Shown here one piece after another: positions 52,672-61,967 of a stretch of 64,000 nt of DNA. The notes beneath the pieces were generated by a model, which was not told where the DNA came from, ran no database searches, and saw nothing but the letters and a program-made list of their open reading frames with translations. Both the position numbers and the translations under genes were made by a program. The first letter of the stretch is position 1. Every line of letters begins with the position of its first letter. The stretch comes from Candidatus Riflebacteria bacterium HGW-Riflebacteria-2 (GTDB taxonomy: Bacteria; Muiribacteriota; Ozemobacteria; Ozemobacterales; Ozemobacteraceae), in assembly GCA_002839435.1 (NCBI GenBank), contig PGYA01000011.1, positions 121,504-185,503 of the forward strand, written 5' to 3'.

Positions 52672-54999
52672 ATGACGACTATGAAAAAAATTATCACGGC
52701 AGCAATAAGTGTTTTTTTTATTCTGATGTTCCAGGGAAGCCTGCCGGCGCAGTCTGCCGGTTGGAGCGGGCCATCTGCGCGTGAGGCATTTGACAAGCCA
52801 AACCTGCATACCCCCAAAGAGCTGTACCGTATGGCGCGTGAAGCCATGGCCTCAGGTTTGTTAGAAGAGTCACGCCTGTTCGCACTTCGTCTTTTTTTCG
52901 ATGGCAACCGCAGTCAGAACCTGCTTAACCTGCTCGGAATCATCGAGCTGCAGGCCGGGCAGCCATTGCTGGCAGCCGAGTGGTTACGTCGTGCCAGCGG
53001 GCTTTCGCTGAGCAATAAGGTGGCACAGCGCTATCTGTCGCGTTTGCCATCCAGCCCCCGGCCGATTCCAGTTGATCAGACCAGGCTGGCTGACCATTTT
53101 AATGAGATTTCCGAAGCGCTGCCGAAGATCCAGGAACGGCTGGCAAACCCAAAGCTGCATTCAGGCTCCATAATGAAAGCGCTCGAACGTGGCCAGGTCT
53201 ATCTGGCACTGGCTCTTGCCGAAGAATACGAAAAAAAATATCCCGGCTCCGATGGCCCGGCTTTGACAGCTCTCTGCGCCTGGTATCTCGGTCGCAACCG
53301 CGATGCCTTGAATATTATCGAGAGCAATCTCAAGAAGTCGCCCTATCATCCCTTGCTGCTTTTTGTAAAGGCGATGATCGAAGACTCCAACCCCGGCAGT
53401 TCTTCCGGCAGCTTTTTCAGAGCGCTCTACGACCTCGACCAGTGGAGTCGTGCACTTTCGCTGGTTGACCAGTTCAGCAAGGCAAATCCCAAGTCGCCTG
53501 ATGCCTATATCACCCAGGCACGTATACTGCTCGATCTCAATAAGGTTCGGGAAGCTGGCCAGGCTCTACAGGAAGCCGGCGTTCGCGACCCCGGTAACCC
53601 TGAAATAGAGCTGCTCTGGGTTGGCCATCTGTTGCAGCGCAATGAAAAAGACAAAGCCTCGACACGACTGGCACGTGCTTTTAGACGTGGTTATAACATG
53701 CCATCAGTAAGTCTTACCGCAGCCTTGTTTGCTCTGCAGAACGGCAGAATGAACGAAGTTAACGTGATCCTCAATGATGCTGCCAGTTCGCGGCCATTTA
53801 CCGATCCCGAAGCCTACCCGGTTTATATTACGTTGATGCTGATGGCCGACCGCACGGCTGATGCGCGCAATGCTCTCAACGAATGGCGGGGTCGGGTGGC
53901 AGAACGCAGTATGGTGTGCTATCTTGAGTCTTTTTACTGCTTCAAGGTTGGCGACAACCGCCAGGCTCTGACCTGGTTGCGCAAGGGTTTTCAGATGAAC
54001 CCGAACCGTATTGGTATGTTGCAGTTCCTTTCGGGGTTTCCGGCTCTTGGTGATGACCCCCGACTGTTTGCCGAAATAAATAATCGACTTGCCAGCGCCG
54101 CGGTTTCAGGTTATTCGGAAATTCCCGTGCCCGAGGCTCTTCCAGAAACGGCTTCGCAGACTGCTGCCACTGCCTCGTCGGTGACGGCTCAGGGTTCAAC
54201 CGAAGTGTCTGGCGACGGCAAGTTCCAGATTACGCTTGGTTCTGGCATAGATCCCTCGGCGCGCAGCGTTCTCGGTTCCGAACTGGCCAGAATGTATGAG
54301 CGCATCGCCTCGCGCATCGGCACCCTGACCGTGCCGATTTTCATCAATTTTATTTCGGCTGAAGGCCTCGGGCCGACCATCGCTCTTTATGAACCGGCTA
54401 ACACGGTAGTTACGGTAACGAGCGTCTATTATGATTCAGAAATGATCAGAAACATCATTCTCGCCAACTTCGATGAACTTGGCGACGATGAAATGGGCCC
54501 ACTCATCGAAGAGCTTCCTGGTCATCTGCTGGCCGGCGAACTTACCCGTCTGATAATTCAGATTCTGCTGCCAGAAGCCAAGAGCAACCGTGCGGCCACC
54601 GCCTGGATGCAGCATGGCTTGGCGGAAGTGCTCGCCGCCAGTTCTATCAGTCAGCGTTATCGCCTGCTGATCGCCCAGAAAAGCATCGAATCAGGCACTG
54701 CCAAGCTGGTTTCTGGTAACATGCTCAACAGCATTTTCTCAGAAGGCTATACATCCCCGGCGGTTTTTGAAACTGCTACGTCTCAGGCTTATCTGATGAC
54801 ATGTTTTCTCATCAAGCGCACCGGCTCGCTCGAAAAAGGCTGTCGCGACATGATGAGCCTGATCGAGAAGGTCAGTAAGGGTGCGGCTTTTGCCGATGCT
54901 CTCAATCAAATATTCAAGATCAGCGAGGCTGATTTCGAGCGAAGCTGGAAAGAATCAGCCTACTGGGCGCTCAAGCAGGGCCTGCCCTACGAGTGGTAA
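52672..54999 (+). CDS. exported TPR protein with degenerate peptidase-MA-like domain
   Basis: A signal peptide (SVFFILMFQGSLPAQSA) leads into about 440 residues of tetratricopeptide-like helical repeats. The C-terminal 250 residues resemble the gluzincin (peptidase MA) fold, with WMQHGLAEVLAASS matching the usual W-x-x-x-G-(L/I)-A-E active-site region. The zinc motif HExxH is replaced by GELTR (about residue 626), so catalysis is unlikely. GGTGGG lies 8 bases before the ATG. Possibly a periplasmic scaffold. Confidence 0.8.
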   Translation: MTTMKKIITAAISVFFILMFQGSLPAQSAGWSGPSAREAFDKPNLHTPKELYRMAREAMASGLLEESRLFALRLFFDGNRSQNLLNLLGIIELQAGQPLLAAEWLRRASGLSLSNKVAQRYLSRLPSSPRPIPVDQTRLADHFNEISEALPKIQERLANPKLHSGSIMKALERGQVYLALALAEEYEKKYPGSDGPALTALCAWYLGRNRDALNIIESNLKKSPYHPLLLFVKAMIEDSNPGSSSGSFFRALYDLDQWSRALSLVDQFSKANPKSPDAYITQARILLDLNKVREAGQALQEAGVRDPGNPEIELLWVGHLLQRNEKDKASTRLARAFRRGYNMPSVSLTAALFALQNGRMNEVNVILNDAASSRPFTDPEAYPVYITLMLMADRTADARNALNEWRGRVAERSMVCYLESFYCFKVGDNRQALTWLRKGFQMNPNRIGMLQFLSGFPALGDDPRLFAEINNRLASAAVSGYSEIPVPEALPETASQTAATASSVTAQGSTEVSGDGKFQITLGSGIDPSARSVLGSELARMYERIASRIGTLTVPIFINFISAEGLGPTIALYEPANTVVTVTSVYYDSEMIRNIILANFDELGDDEMGPLIEELPGHLLAGELTRLIIQILLPEAKSNRAATAWMQHGLAEVLAASSISQRYRLLIAQKSIESGTAKLVSGNMLNSIFSEGYTSPAVFETATSQAYLMTCFLIKRTGSLEKGCRDMMSLIEKVSKGAAFADALNQIFKISEADFERSWKESAYWALKQGLPYEW

Positions 55000-55015
55000 A
55001 GCGCATTTAATTCAC

Positions 55016-55639
55016 TTACGGCAGTTTGCAGAACTCATCGAGATTTCTGGCATTCATGGTTGGGTTGAGCCGTTTTTCTTCGCCAAGAGTGCGCGTTGGG
55101 TAAGGGCCATAGTTGTGGCCACAGCAAACGATCAGATGGTCTGGCAGACTTTTGAGGCGCTGCAGACTTGCGAAAAGCAATTTTGGGTCACTGCCGGCGA
55201 GGTCGGCCCGACCACAGTCGTTTATAAACATCGTGTCGCCGGTAACCAGCCATTTATCTGCAACCAGCAGGCAGAGTGAGCCGGGCGCATGCCCGGGGGT
55301 GTACAGGCAGACAATTTTATTGTTACCGAGATTGAAACTGTAACCCTCATCGATGAGCCGATCATACGAAGCGGCGCCATGTAGCAGAGGCGCGGTTTCA
55401 CGATGGCAGAGAATTTCGGCGCCGGTCTGCGCCTTGACCTGATTGGCCGCGGCGATATGGTCGTAGTGATGATGGGTTAAAATTATGCGGGTCAGATTGA
55501 CCTTATGTTTCCGGATAGTAGCAAGAATCTTGTCGTGGTCGAAGCCCGGATCGACGATAAAACCTTCGCGCGTCAGTTCATCGGCAAACAGATAAGTGTA
55601 GTTATGCATGTTTCCGAGGCTTAGCTGTTCAAAAATCAT
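55016..55639 (-). CDS. metallo-beta-lactamase-fold hydrolase (glyoxalase II-like)
   Basis: 207 residues with the metal-binding motif T-H56-x-H58-x-D60-H61, followed by downstream ligands in TPGHAPGSLCLLV, TGDTMFIND and CCGHNYGP. The pattern is close to small glyoxalase-II-like enzymes of the GloB2/YcbL type. Start 55639 is supported by GGAGGG 8 bases upstream; the longer frame to 55759 is rejected. It is convergent with the TPR gene (16 bases). Confidence 0.92.
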   Translation of the reverse strand: MIFEQLSLGNMHNYTYLFADELTREGFIVDPGFDHDKILATIRKHKVNLTRIILTHHHYDHIAAANQVKAQTGAEILCHRETAPLLHGAASYDRLIDEGYSFNLGNNKIVCLYTPGHAPGSLCLLVADKWLVTGDTMFINDCGRADLAGSDPKLLFASLQRLKSLPDHLIVCCGHNYGPYPTRTLGEEKRLNPTMNARNLDEFCKLP

Positions 55640-55820
55640 CCTGCGGTTCCCTCCGTAATTGCTTTGAATATATGTTAACATATTCGCGGTAATTAGATTG
55701 CCTATAGCAACGAAAGCGATAACAGAAGTGCTTTGCAAAGTTGATAACGATAATGGCAAATATTAAACTGCATATGATAAACAGATGGTATCGGCCTGTC
55801 TTCGCAGTTAGAGCGGGCCA

Positions 55821-56384
55821 ATGAACATAATTACGCATTTTTTTATCGGCTGGAACGCTGGCCTCAGGTTCAGCCGTCAAATGCGCGACACCGTTTTGCT
55901 GACAGCCGCTTCGACCATCCCAGACATAGATGGTGTTGGCGCTGTCGTCGATCTGATACGGGGCGGCGAAGCAGAGTTCTTTTCTGCCTGGCACCACAAG
56001 TTTGGACACTGTGGTCTGTTCTGTCTGCTTCTGGTGCCGGCGGTATATCTGCTAAGTCGCAGAAACTGGCGGCTGACGGCATGGTTTGTCGCAATTTTTC
56101 ATCTACATCTTCTCTGTGACGTTATCGGAGCGCGTGGCCCCGATGGTTATCAATGGCCGGTATATTACCTCTGGCCTTTTTCTGACGCCGGTCTGACCTG
56201 GTCTGGGCAATGGCATATCAATGCCTGGCCGAACATTGTGCTGACCTGCCTGCTGCTTGCTGATTTTCTCAGACAATCTGCGCGGGCGGGTTTCACACCT
56301 CTTCGCATTGTTTCACGTGGAGCGGACTGTGTACTGGTAGCAACACTTCAGAACCGATTTGGCGGACAAAATGAGCCAGAATAA
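55821..56384 (+). CDS. YdjM-like membrane-bound metal-dependent hydrolase family protein
   Basis: The 187 residues show the family pattern: THFFIGWNAG (His near the start), STIPDIDGVG (Asp pair), WHHKFGHCGLF (His cluster) and HLHLLCDVIGARGPDG (His/Asp). Three to four hydrophobic spans surround them. The reaction is not established for the family. It overlaps hemW by 14 bases. Confidence 0.8.
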   Translation: MNIITHFFIGWNAGLRFSRQMRDTVLLTAASTIPDIDGVGAVVDLIRGGEAEFFSAWHHKFGHCGLFCLLLVPAVYLLSRRNWRLTAWFVAIFHLHLLCDVIGARGPDGYQWPVYYLWPFSDAGLTWSGQWHINAWPNIVLTCLLLADFLRQSARAGFTPLRIVSRGADCVLVATLQNRFGGQNEPE

Positions 56385-57492
56385 CGGTATCGGACTTTAT
56401 GTGCATGTGCCGTTCTGCCTGAGCAAATGCGATTATTGTGGATTTTATTCAGAAATGCCGGGTCGGCATTCTATTGAAGATTATCTGAACCGACTGGCGG
56501 AAGAGTTGCGCGAGAGGCTTGAGCAGTTAACCCGCCCTGTCACGACTGTGTTTGTCGGTGGCGGCAACCCGACCTGTATTGGTCTCGAAAATCTGCAGCG
56601 TCTTGTCGAAATTATCGGCAGTGTTCTGCCCGATATGTCCAGGCTTGAAGAATGGACATTCGAAAGTAACCCTGAGACGCTGTCGGCCGATATAGTTGCC
56701 TTTCTGGCAACGCTGCCGGCAATAAGGCTGAGCATGGGTATTCAACGTTTGAACGACGGTGAACTCAAGGTTCTCGGTCGCCGCGCCTGCATGAATGCGG
56801 TTTACTGTGCGCTTGATCTTGCGTTTGCGAAGCTCGCCAATGTTGGCGGCGATTTTATACTTGGCGTGCCGGGCTGCCCATCTCTGGCAGGAGATTTGCA
56901 TCAGATGCTGAAAAGGTATCCCCTGGCGCATGTTTCGGCATACTTTCTGACCATCGAAGAGAATACACCCATGCAGAAGGCTGTCATTCAAGGGCTATTG
57001 CCAGACCCCGCCGATATTGGTGCCGACGAACTCTACGAAGTTCGTGATGTTCTCGCCGCTGCCGGCTTTGAGCACTACGAAATATCTAATCATGCCCGCA
57101 GCGGTTGCCGTTGCCGGCACAATCTCAACTACTGGTATCAGGGCGATTACATTGGTTTCGGGCCGGCTGCTGTTTCGAGCAGCAACGGCATTCGGCTGGC
57201 AAACCCGCCAGATCTAAGGCGCTGGCTGGCAAATGAGCCGCCGGCGGTCGAAAAGCTTTCTTCAATCGATCGGCGTAACGAACATCTGATGCTGCGTCTC
57301 AGGCTTCTCCGGGAAGGCCTTGATCTGGCAGAATTTGAACGTGGTTTTGGTCAGCAGTCTGACGACTTTTACGAACATCTTGCCAGACAGACAGCAGCTG
57401 GCAATCTGCAGCGCGAAGGTGATAAGGTAAGGCTGAGCGACACCGGACTACGCTTTGCCGACGAAGTCATGGCAAGTCTGTTTATAATGTAG
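56371..57492 (+). CDS. hemW: radical SAM HemW-like protein (coproporphyrinogen oxidase-like, haem chaperone)
   Basis: The start MSQNNGIGLYVHVPFCLSKC leads to the radical-SAM triad C16, C20 and C23 (FCLSKCDYC). GGGNPT near 70, NPETLSADIVAF, SMGIQRLNDGELKVLGR and GGDFILGVPG are typical of the HemW/HemN-like family. HemW inserts haem into proteins; an oxygen-independent coproporphyrinogen dehydrogenase cannot be ruled out. The length of 373 is typical of HemW. The ribosome site is moderate. Confidence 0.9.
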   Translation: MSQNNGIGLYVHVPFCLSKCDYCGFYSEMPGRHSIEDYLNRLAEELRERLEQLTRPVTTVFVGGGNPTCIGLENLQRLVEIIGSVLPDMSRLEEWTFESNPETLSADIVAFLATLPAIRLSMGIQRLNDGELKVLGRRACMNAVYCALDLAFAKLANVGGDFILGVPGCPSLAGDLHQMLKRYPLAHVSAYFLTIEENTPMQKAVIQGLLPDPADIGADELYEVRDVLAAAGFEHYEISNHARSGCRCRHNLNYWYQGDYIGFGPAAVSSSNGIRLANPPDLRRWLANEPPAVEKLSSIDRRNEHLMLRLRLLREGLDLAEFERGFGQQSDDFYEHLARQTAAGNLQREGDKVRLSDTGLRFADEVMASLFIM

Positions 57493-57506
57493 CAGAGGTT
57501 TAAGGT

Positions 57507-58292
57507 GTGAAAAGGGTTTTTCTGATTATTTGTCTGTTGGTTCTGTTGTCGCCGGACTATGCTCTGGCGTCGGGGATCGATGCGGTAATGCGTTCGGTGG
57601 TTGCACTCAGCGGCCGCGACAGTTCGGGCGAACCAGTGTTTGCTACTGCTTTCATGGTTGAAGCGCCTGGCCGAAATGCGGTCTGGCTGGTCAGCAGCGC
57701 TCACAGCTTTAACAGTATTTCTGACGATCATGCCCGGGTAAATCTGCGCCGTTGCGCGCGCGGTGTCTATTTTCCATTTCCCTTGCAGGTGCAGCTACGC
57801 AAGCAGGGCCGGCCCCTTTATGTGAGTCACGCTAATCTCGATCTGGCGGCGATAAAGATAGAACTGCCGGGTGAGGCTGACTTTTGCGTGCTTTCACGTG
57901 ATTTTATCGCAGACGAACGGCAGTTGAGCCGTCTTGCCGTTGGCGCTGGTTCCCAGGTTCTGGTTCCGGGCTTTCCTTACGGCCAATCATCTAACGAGGC
58001 GGGCTTTCCTTTTGCGCGTAGCGGCATTATTTCGAGCTTTCCGATAAGCCCGGCCAGTGTTTACCCGGTTTTTTACGTCGATTTTGAAGTCTTCGCCGGA
58101 TACAGCGGAGCACCGGTAATTCTGACAGGATCAGGTGGGGCACTTTTGCTGGGTATGGTACTCGAAGAGGTGTTTCTCGAAGAACTGCGACCGCAGAAAG
58201 GCCGCAAACAAATGCGAACGCGCCGCGGCCTCGGGCTGGCCAAAGTGCTGAGTGCGCCTCTGATCAGCGAATTTATTGGTGGTTTGCGCTGA
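57507..58292 (+). CDS. exported trypsin-like serine protease
   Basis: A signal peptide (about 1-22) precedes a chymotrypsin-like domain. The catalytic triad is visible as H66 (LVSSAHSF), D112 (NLDLAAIKI) and S200 (AGYSGAPV). There is no PDZ domain, unlike DegP. The start is GTG, 8 bases after AGAGG. Its 3' end overlaps the convergent membrane TPR gene by 20 bases. Confidence 0.85.
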   Translation: MKRVFLIICLLVLLSPDYALASGIDAVMRSVVALSGRDSSGEPVFATAFMVEAPGRNAVWLVSSAHSFNSISDDHARVNLRRCARGVYFPFPLQVQLRKQGRPLYVSHANLDLAAIKIELPGEADFCVLSRDFIADERQLSRLAVGAGSQVLVPGFPYGQSSNEAGFPFARSGIISSFPISPASVYPVFYVDFEVFAGYSGAPVILTGSGGALLLGMVLEEVFLEELRPQKGRKQMRTRRGLGLAKVLSAPLISEFIGGLR

Positions 58293-59499
58293 TTTCGGCC
58301 TTAAGAGCGTCAGAAAAGCTGATCAGGTCGATAAGGCGATCTTCACTGTTGATAATCTGTATGGTTTGGTTCATGTCAAAGCGCCGCTTAACTTCAGCAA
58401 TTTCTTTATCTGCCATTTCCCGCTGGTTGCTGCGTTTAAATGCTCTGATCCGGTAAAGATGCATGTGCGGTGCCATGATTCCGTCTGGCCGTTTTTCAAG
58501 ATATTGCGAAGTCCAGTATAGCGTCTGTTCTGGGTTTTCGAGCTTGTCCAAAGACAGTCTGACCAGACTGGCAATAGCTTCGTCAGACCAGACGTTGTTT
58601 TTACCGAAACGTCTGATGAACTCGAGGTAACTGTCTCTGGCTTTCTCATACTGATTAAGTCTGCGGTCAAGTATCCAGGCCATACGATAGGTAACCGAAT
58701 CCATATACCGGTAGTCGGGAAAGCGTTCGCTCAGGTGTCTGAGGGTTTCGTAAGCGGCGGCTGGTTCGAGAAAGGTGCGCAGCTGAATTTCGGCACGATA
58801 ATAAAGAATCAGGGCCGGCCTGAAAAATACCACCCAGCCGGCAAATAAAAGTCCGAGAATGAAAACGCCGAGCAACGCCAGCCGGTTCAGCCTGGTTGCA
58901 CGCAAACGGCTGGTCTTTGTCTGCTCACCATCCAGGCGCATGCGTTCCAGGGTCGTGGCGAAATTGTCGGTGTCATCGCCCTTTTTCATCAGTTCATTAC
59001 TGACTTTTTGAACGTGCCCGCGCGAAACTTCGATGATCCAGTTGAGCACCTGAAAAATTGACGAGGTGAATTGCAGGGTTACTACAACCAGCATCGAGGC
59101 AAAGCAGGTAAAGAAAAACGAGGTCGTATCCTGTCCGGTAAGCCCGAGCCAATGGTTCCAGAAGCCGCGACCGAGCAGGCGGTTTGAAAGTCCCAGAAAA
59201 AGCCATGAACTCAGAGTGATCGTGCCGACGACCGTCATCGGATAGCACCATAGAATAAATGTCGGGTAATTGATCTGCATGCTGTTGGCAATTCGGTTGG
59301 TAAAGCTCGCCGCGCCACGGCATATCAGTATGAAGAACAGAAAAAAACCACATATCATTATCGCTGGCTGGGGCAGGCGCAGCAACATTTTTTGCGAACC
59401 GAGCAGCAATACGGCAACGAAGACACTGGCAGAAAAAGGCGCCAGCCATTTTAGCCGAAGTTCAAATATATTTTCAGTAGAAAGTTGCTCAAGCTGCAT
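58273..59499 (-). CDS. membrane protein with TPR-like C-terminal domain
   Basis: About five hydrophobic spans lie in the first 260 residues, followed by a C-terminal helical repeat region (for example YEKARDSYLEFIRRFG and the repeated pattern of a TPR). The whole may act as a membrane-anchored scaffold. Start 59499 (ATG) is chosen over a GTG at 59535; neither has a strong ribosome site. No family is recognised. Confidence 0.75.
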   Translation of the reverse strand: MQLEQLSTENIFELRLKWLAPFSASVFVAVLLLGSQKMLLRLPQPAIMICGFFLFFILICRGAASFTNRIANSMQINYPTFILWCYPMTVVGTITLSSWLFLGLSNRLLGRGFWNHWLGLTGQDTTSFFFTCFASMLVVVTLQFTSSIFQVLNWIIEVSRGHVQKVSNELMKKGDDTDNFATTLERMRLDGEQTKTSRLRATRLNRLALLGVFILGLLFAGWVVFFRPALILYYRAEIQLRTFLEPAAAYETLRHLSERFPDYRYMDSVTYRMAWILDRRLNQYEKARDSYLEFIRRFGKNNVWSDEAIASLVRLSLDKLENPEQTLYWTSQYLEKRPDGIMAPHMHLYRIRAFKRSNQREMADKEIAEVKRRFDMNQTIQIINSEDRLIDLISFSDALKAEISANHQ

Positions 59500-59647
59500 T
59501 ACTAAAAAATACACCAGATTCTGACTCTTTTCCACACTGCCGGTTTGCGCAGGGCGGCAGATAAAAATTTGCTCTTATTAAATCAATCGAAACTGTCGAT
59601 AGAGGAACTGAGCATTCATATTCCCCAAGGAAAAAGATAAGAAAAGA

Positions 59648-61957
59648 ATGAGGCAAACAAAGAATCATAGCGTGTTTTCCCTGCTCTCGGGGTTGCTGGT
59701 AACGCTGCTGTGCCTTGCGCTGCCCGCGGCTGCTCTGGCACAATCAGCTGCTTTTCAGGATTTGCCTCGTGACCACTGGGCATATTCTGACGTTGAGTTC
59801 CTTATCAGCCAGGGTTATATGGAAGGCTACCCGGACGGCACTTTTAAAGGCCGCAAAGTTACCACCCGCTACGATGTCGCGCTTATTCTCGCACGCATTC
59901 TTAAACGCATGGAAGAGAAAAAGTCCAACATTGACGCGGCCAGCGAAGAAGAGCGCGCCGCCCTGACCCGTCTCACCAAGGAATTCAGAGATGAACTTGG
60001 TCTGCTCGACGTTCGTGTCGATTCTCTCGAACGTCGTATGGTAGACAGCGAAAACAAGGTCAAGGAAATTGAAGATCTGTTGCCAAAGGTAAAAGTCATG
60101 GGCTTTTACCGGGCACGTGCGCAGTATATTATCGACCCGGAAACGGTAGGTAGAAACGTGGCCGGCGACTCGCAATCATTCACCGATCCTGGTATGGTGA
60201 CTTTTTATCAGGAAGTCTATCTGCGTTTTGTCGGTAAGCCTCTCGGCGAAAGAATCGAAACTTTCTACGAGCTTTATGGCTTTATTCAGGGCAAAACCTG
60301 GAACAAAGTTCTTTATAACCAGTCGGGCAACTCAACGCCCAACCCATTTGATAACATTGACGACTATATCAGTCGTGTTCAGAACGACAGAATTATTCTT
60401 TCTAACCGCATGCACATTGTCAGTAAAGCCAAATCGATGAAGGTCAGGGTCTTTTCTGGTGAAAGTGTTACTGGTATCGACGATCCGATGAACATTCTGA
60501 CAGAAGATCCTGATGTTGTTGAACCATATCAGGGTATTGAAGTTTCGGGCTCAGAAAGCGGAGTTTCATATCAGGGCTCGGCTCTTAAAACTGATTTAAA
60601 CCGTGGTTATTCTGACGAAACCGACATGATAACCGGTCGCCTTGTCTGGAAACTGCCTGAGAAATTCAGCGAAGACAGCTTTTCTGTCGGCACCTCTTAT
60701 GCCGAAAAAATTCTTGATTACAAAACTGTTGGCAATTCCAACACAGTGCGTGGTTTCGATGTTAACTACTCAACCGACCGGGCTGGAAAAATACAGGCAA
60801 CCGCCGAATTCTTGACCTCTGCTGCCTACCTGTATGATGGCGGCGAAAAGAAGATGGGCAATCTGGCAGATGAAGGTTCTCGTTTTGATATCACAATTCA
60901 GAACGGCGGTCTCACCGGCACGGTCAAGCATTATGACTTTGGCCGCAATTTCCGTGCAATGATGGCGCCCGCCTGGGCTTATGATATTGGCGACCTGAAA
61001 GATTACCCCTATAGCCTCGACATGGATGCAGCTGATGGCAACTATGGTCGGCTTAACTTTGCCGGCGAAAAACTCACCAGATTCGGGGTTAACTATGACT
61101 TTGGCAACAAACTGCTGGCAATAGCCAACAATCTGTCGGTAGAGGCTACCTATCTATCCAAGACATGGGAAGTTGATCCTTATAATGAGCATCCTACCGA
61201 TGATCATTCTGGCCGCAAGTTCACCTTTCAACTGCTTTCTGATTTTACTGACAAAACCACATTTAAATACGATTTTGTGCAGAAATGGGACGCGTTTGAG
61301 GGCGAGCAGGGCGAGAAGTCGAACGCTGTCGAACTGAATCTGCGCCTGAGTGATGCAGTCAGCGCCAAGGGCAAGATGCTGGTCTGGGGCGATCCCGACG
61401 ATACTTTTGAAGACAACGGCCAGACTTATGATAACAATGAACGCGTTGGCTATTTCGAAATCAACTCCGACATCAACCCCAGAGTTTATGCAAAGGGAAG
61501 TGTTGAGCATCAGGTGCGTTGGGTAAGCACTCCGAAAGAAAATACCAGGGTTGATTACATCGGTGAAGCAACTTACAACCTTACGCCGACTACCAGTTTT
61601 ACCGGTGGCATACAGCATGTAGACTATGACGACACTTATGACAGCAGTTATTCAAGTCTGGCAAACGCCATTCTGGCTGAACTCAAAAAGAATTTTACCA
61701 ACAAGTTCAGGGGACGCGCTTTTTATGCCCGTGGAGTCATAGATTTCAAAGACGGCAATAAAGATTCAATTGACCGAGAAAATATTTTTGGCGAACTGAT
61801 CTACGATGTCAGCAAGGACGCTACCGTCAGATTCAAGTTTGGTTACGATTACCCAAGTGAATGGCGCTGGGCAATTTCAAGTGCCGACAACGGCAGAGAT
61901 TATAAAGATATTCATACCCAGAAGATGTTCATCTTCGAGGCCAGATCAAGTTTTTAG
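59648..61957 (+). CDS. SLH-domain outer-membrane beta-barrel protein
   Basis: A signal peptide ends near ALAQSA (residue 34). One SLH domain follows (about 35-75; DLPRDHWAYSDVEFLISQGY), then a coiled coil (about 85-125), then about 640 residues of beta-barrel ending in FEARSSF. This is the layout of SLH porins that tie the outer membrane to peptidoglycan in several diderm lineages. The cargo is unknown. It is first in a three-gene set. Confidence 0.88.
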   Translation: MRQTKNHSVFSLLSGLLVTLLCLALPAAALAQSAAFQDLPRDHWAYSDVEFLISQGYMEGYPDGTFKGRKVTTRYDVALILARILKRMEEKKSNIDAASEEERAALTRLTKEFRDELGLLDVRVDSLERRMVDSENKVKEIEDLLPKVKVMGFYRARAQYIIDPETVGRNVAGDSQSFTDPGMVTFYQEVYLRFVGKPLGERIETFYELYGFIQGKTWNKVLYNQSGNSTPNPFDNIDDYISRVQNDRIILSNRMHIVSKAKSMKVRVFSGESVTGIDDPMNILTEDPDVVEPYQGIEVSGSESGVSYQGSALKTDLNRGYSDETDMITGRLVWKLPEKFSEDSFSVGTSYAEKILDYKTVGNSNTVRGFDVNYSTDRAGKIQATAEFLTSAAYLYDGGEKKMGNLADEGSRFDITIQNGGLTGTVKHYDFGRNFRAMMAPAWAYDIGDLKDYPYSLDMDAADGNYGRLNFAGEKLTRFGVNYDFGNKLLAIANNLSVEATYLSKTWEVDPYNEHPTDDHSGRKFTFQLLSDFTDKTTFKYDFVQKWDAFEGEQGEKSNAVELNLRLSDAVSAKGKMLVWGDPDDTFEDNGQTYDNNERVGYFEINSDINPRVYAKGSVEHQVRWVSTPKENTRVDYIGEATYNLTPTTSFTGGIQHVDYDDTYDSSYSSLANAILAELKKNFTNKFRGRAFYARGVIDFKDGNKDSIDRENIFGELIYDVSKDATVRFKFGYDYPSEWRWAISSADNGRDYKDIHTQKMFIFEARSSF

Positions 61958-61967
61958 GATGCAAATA

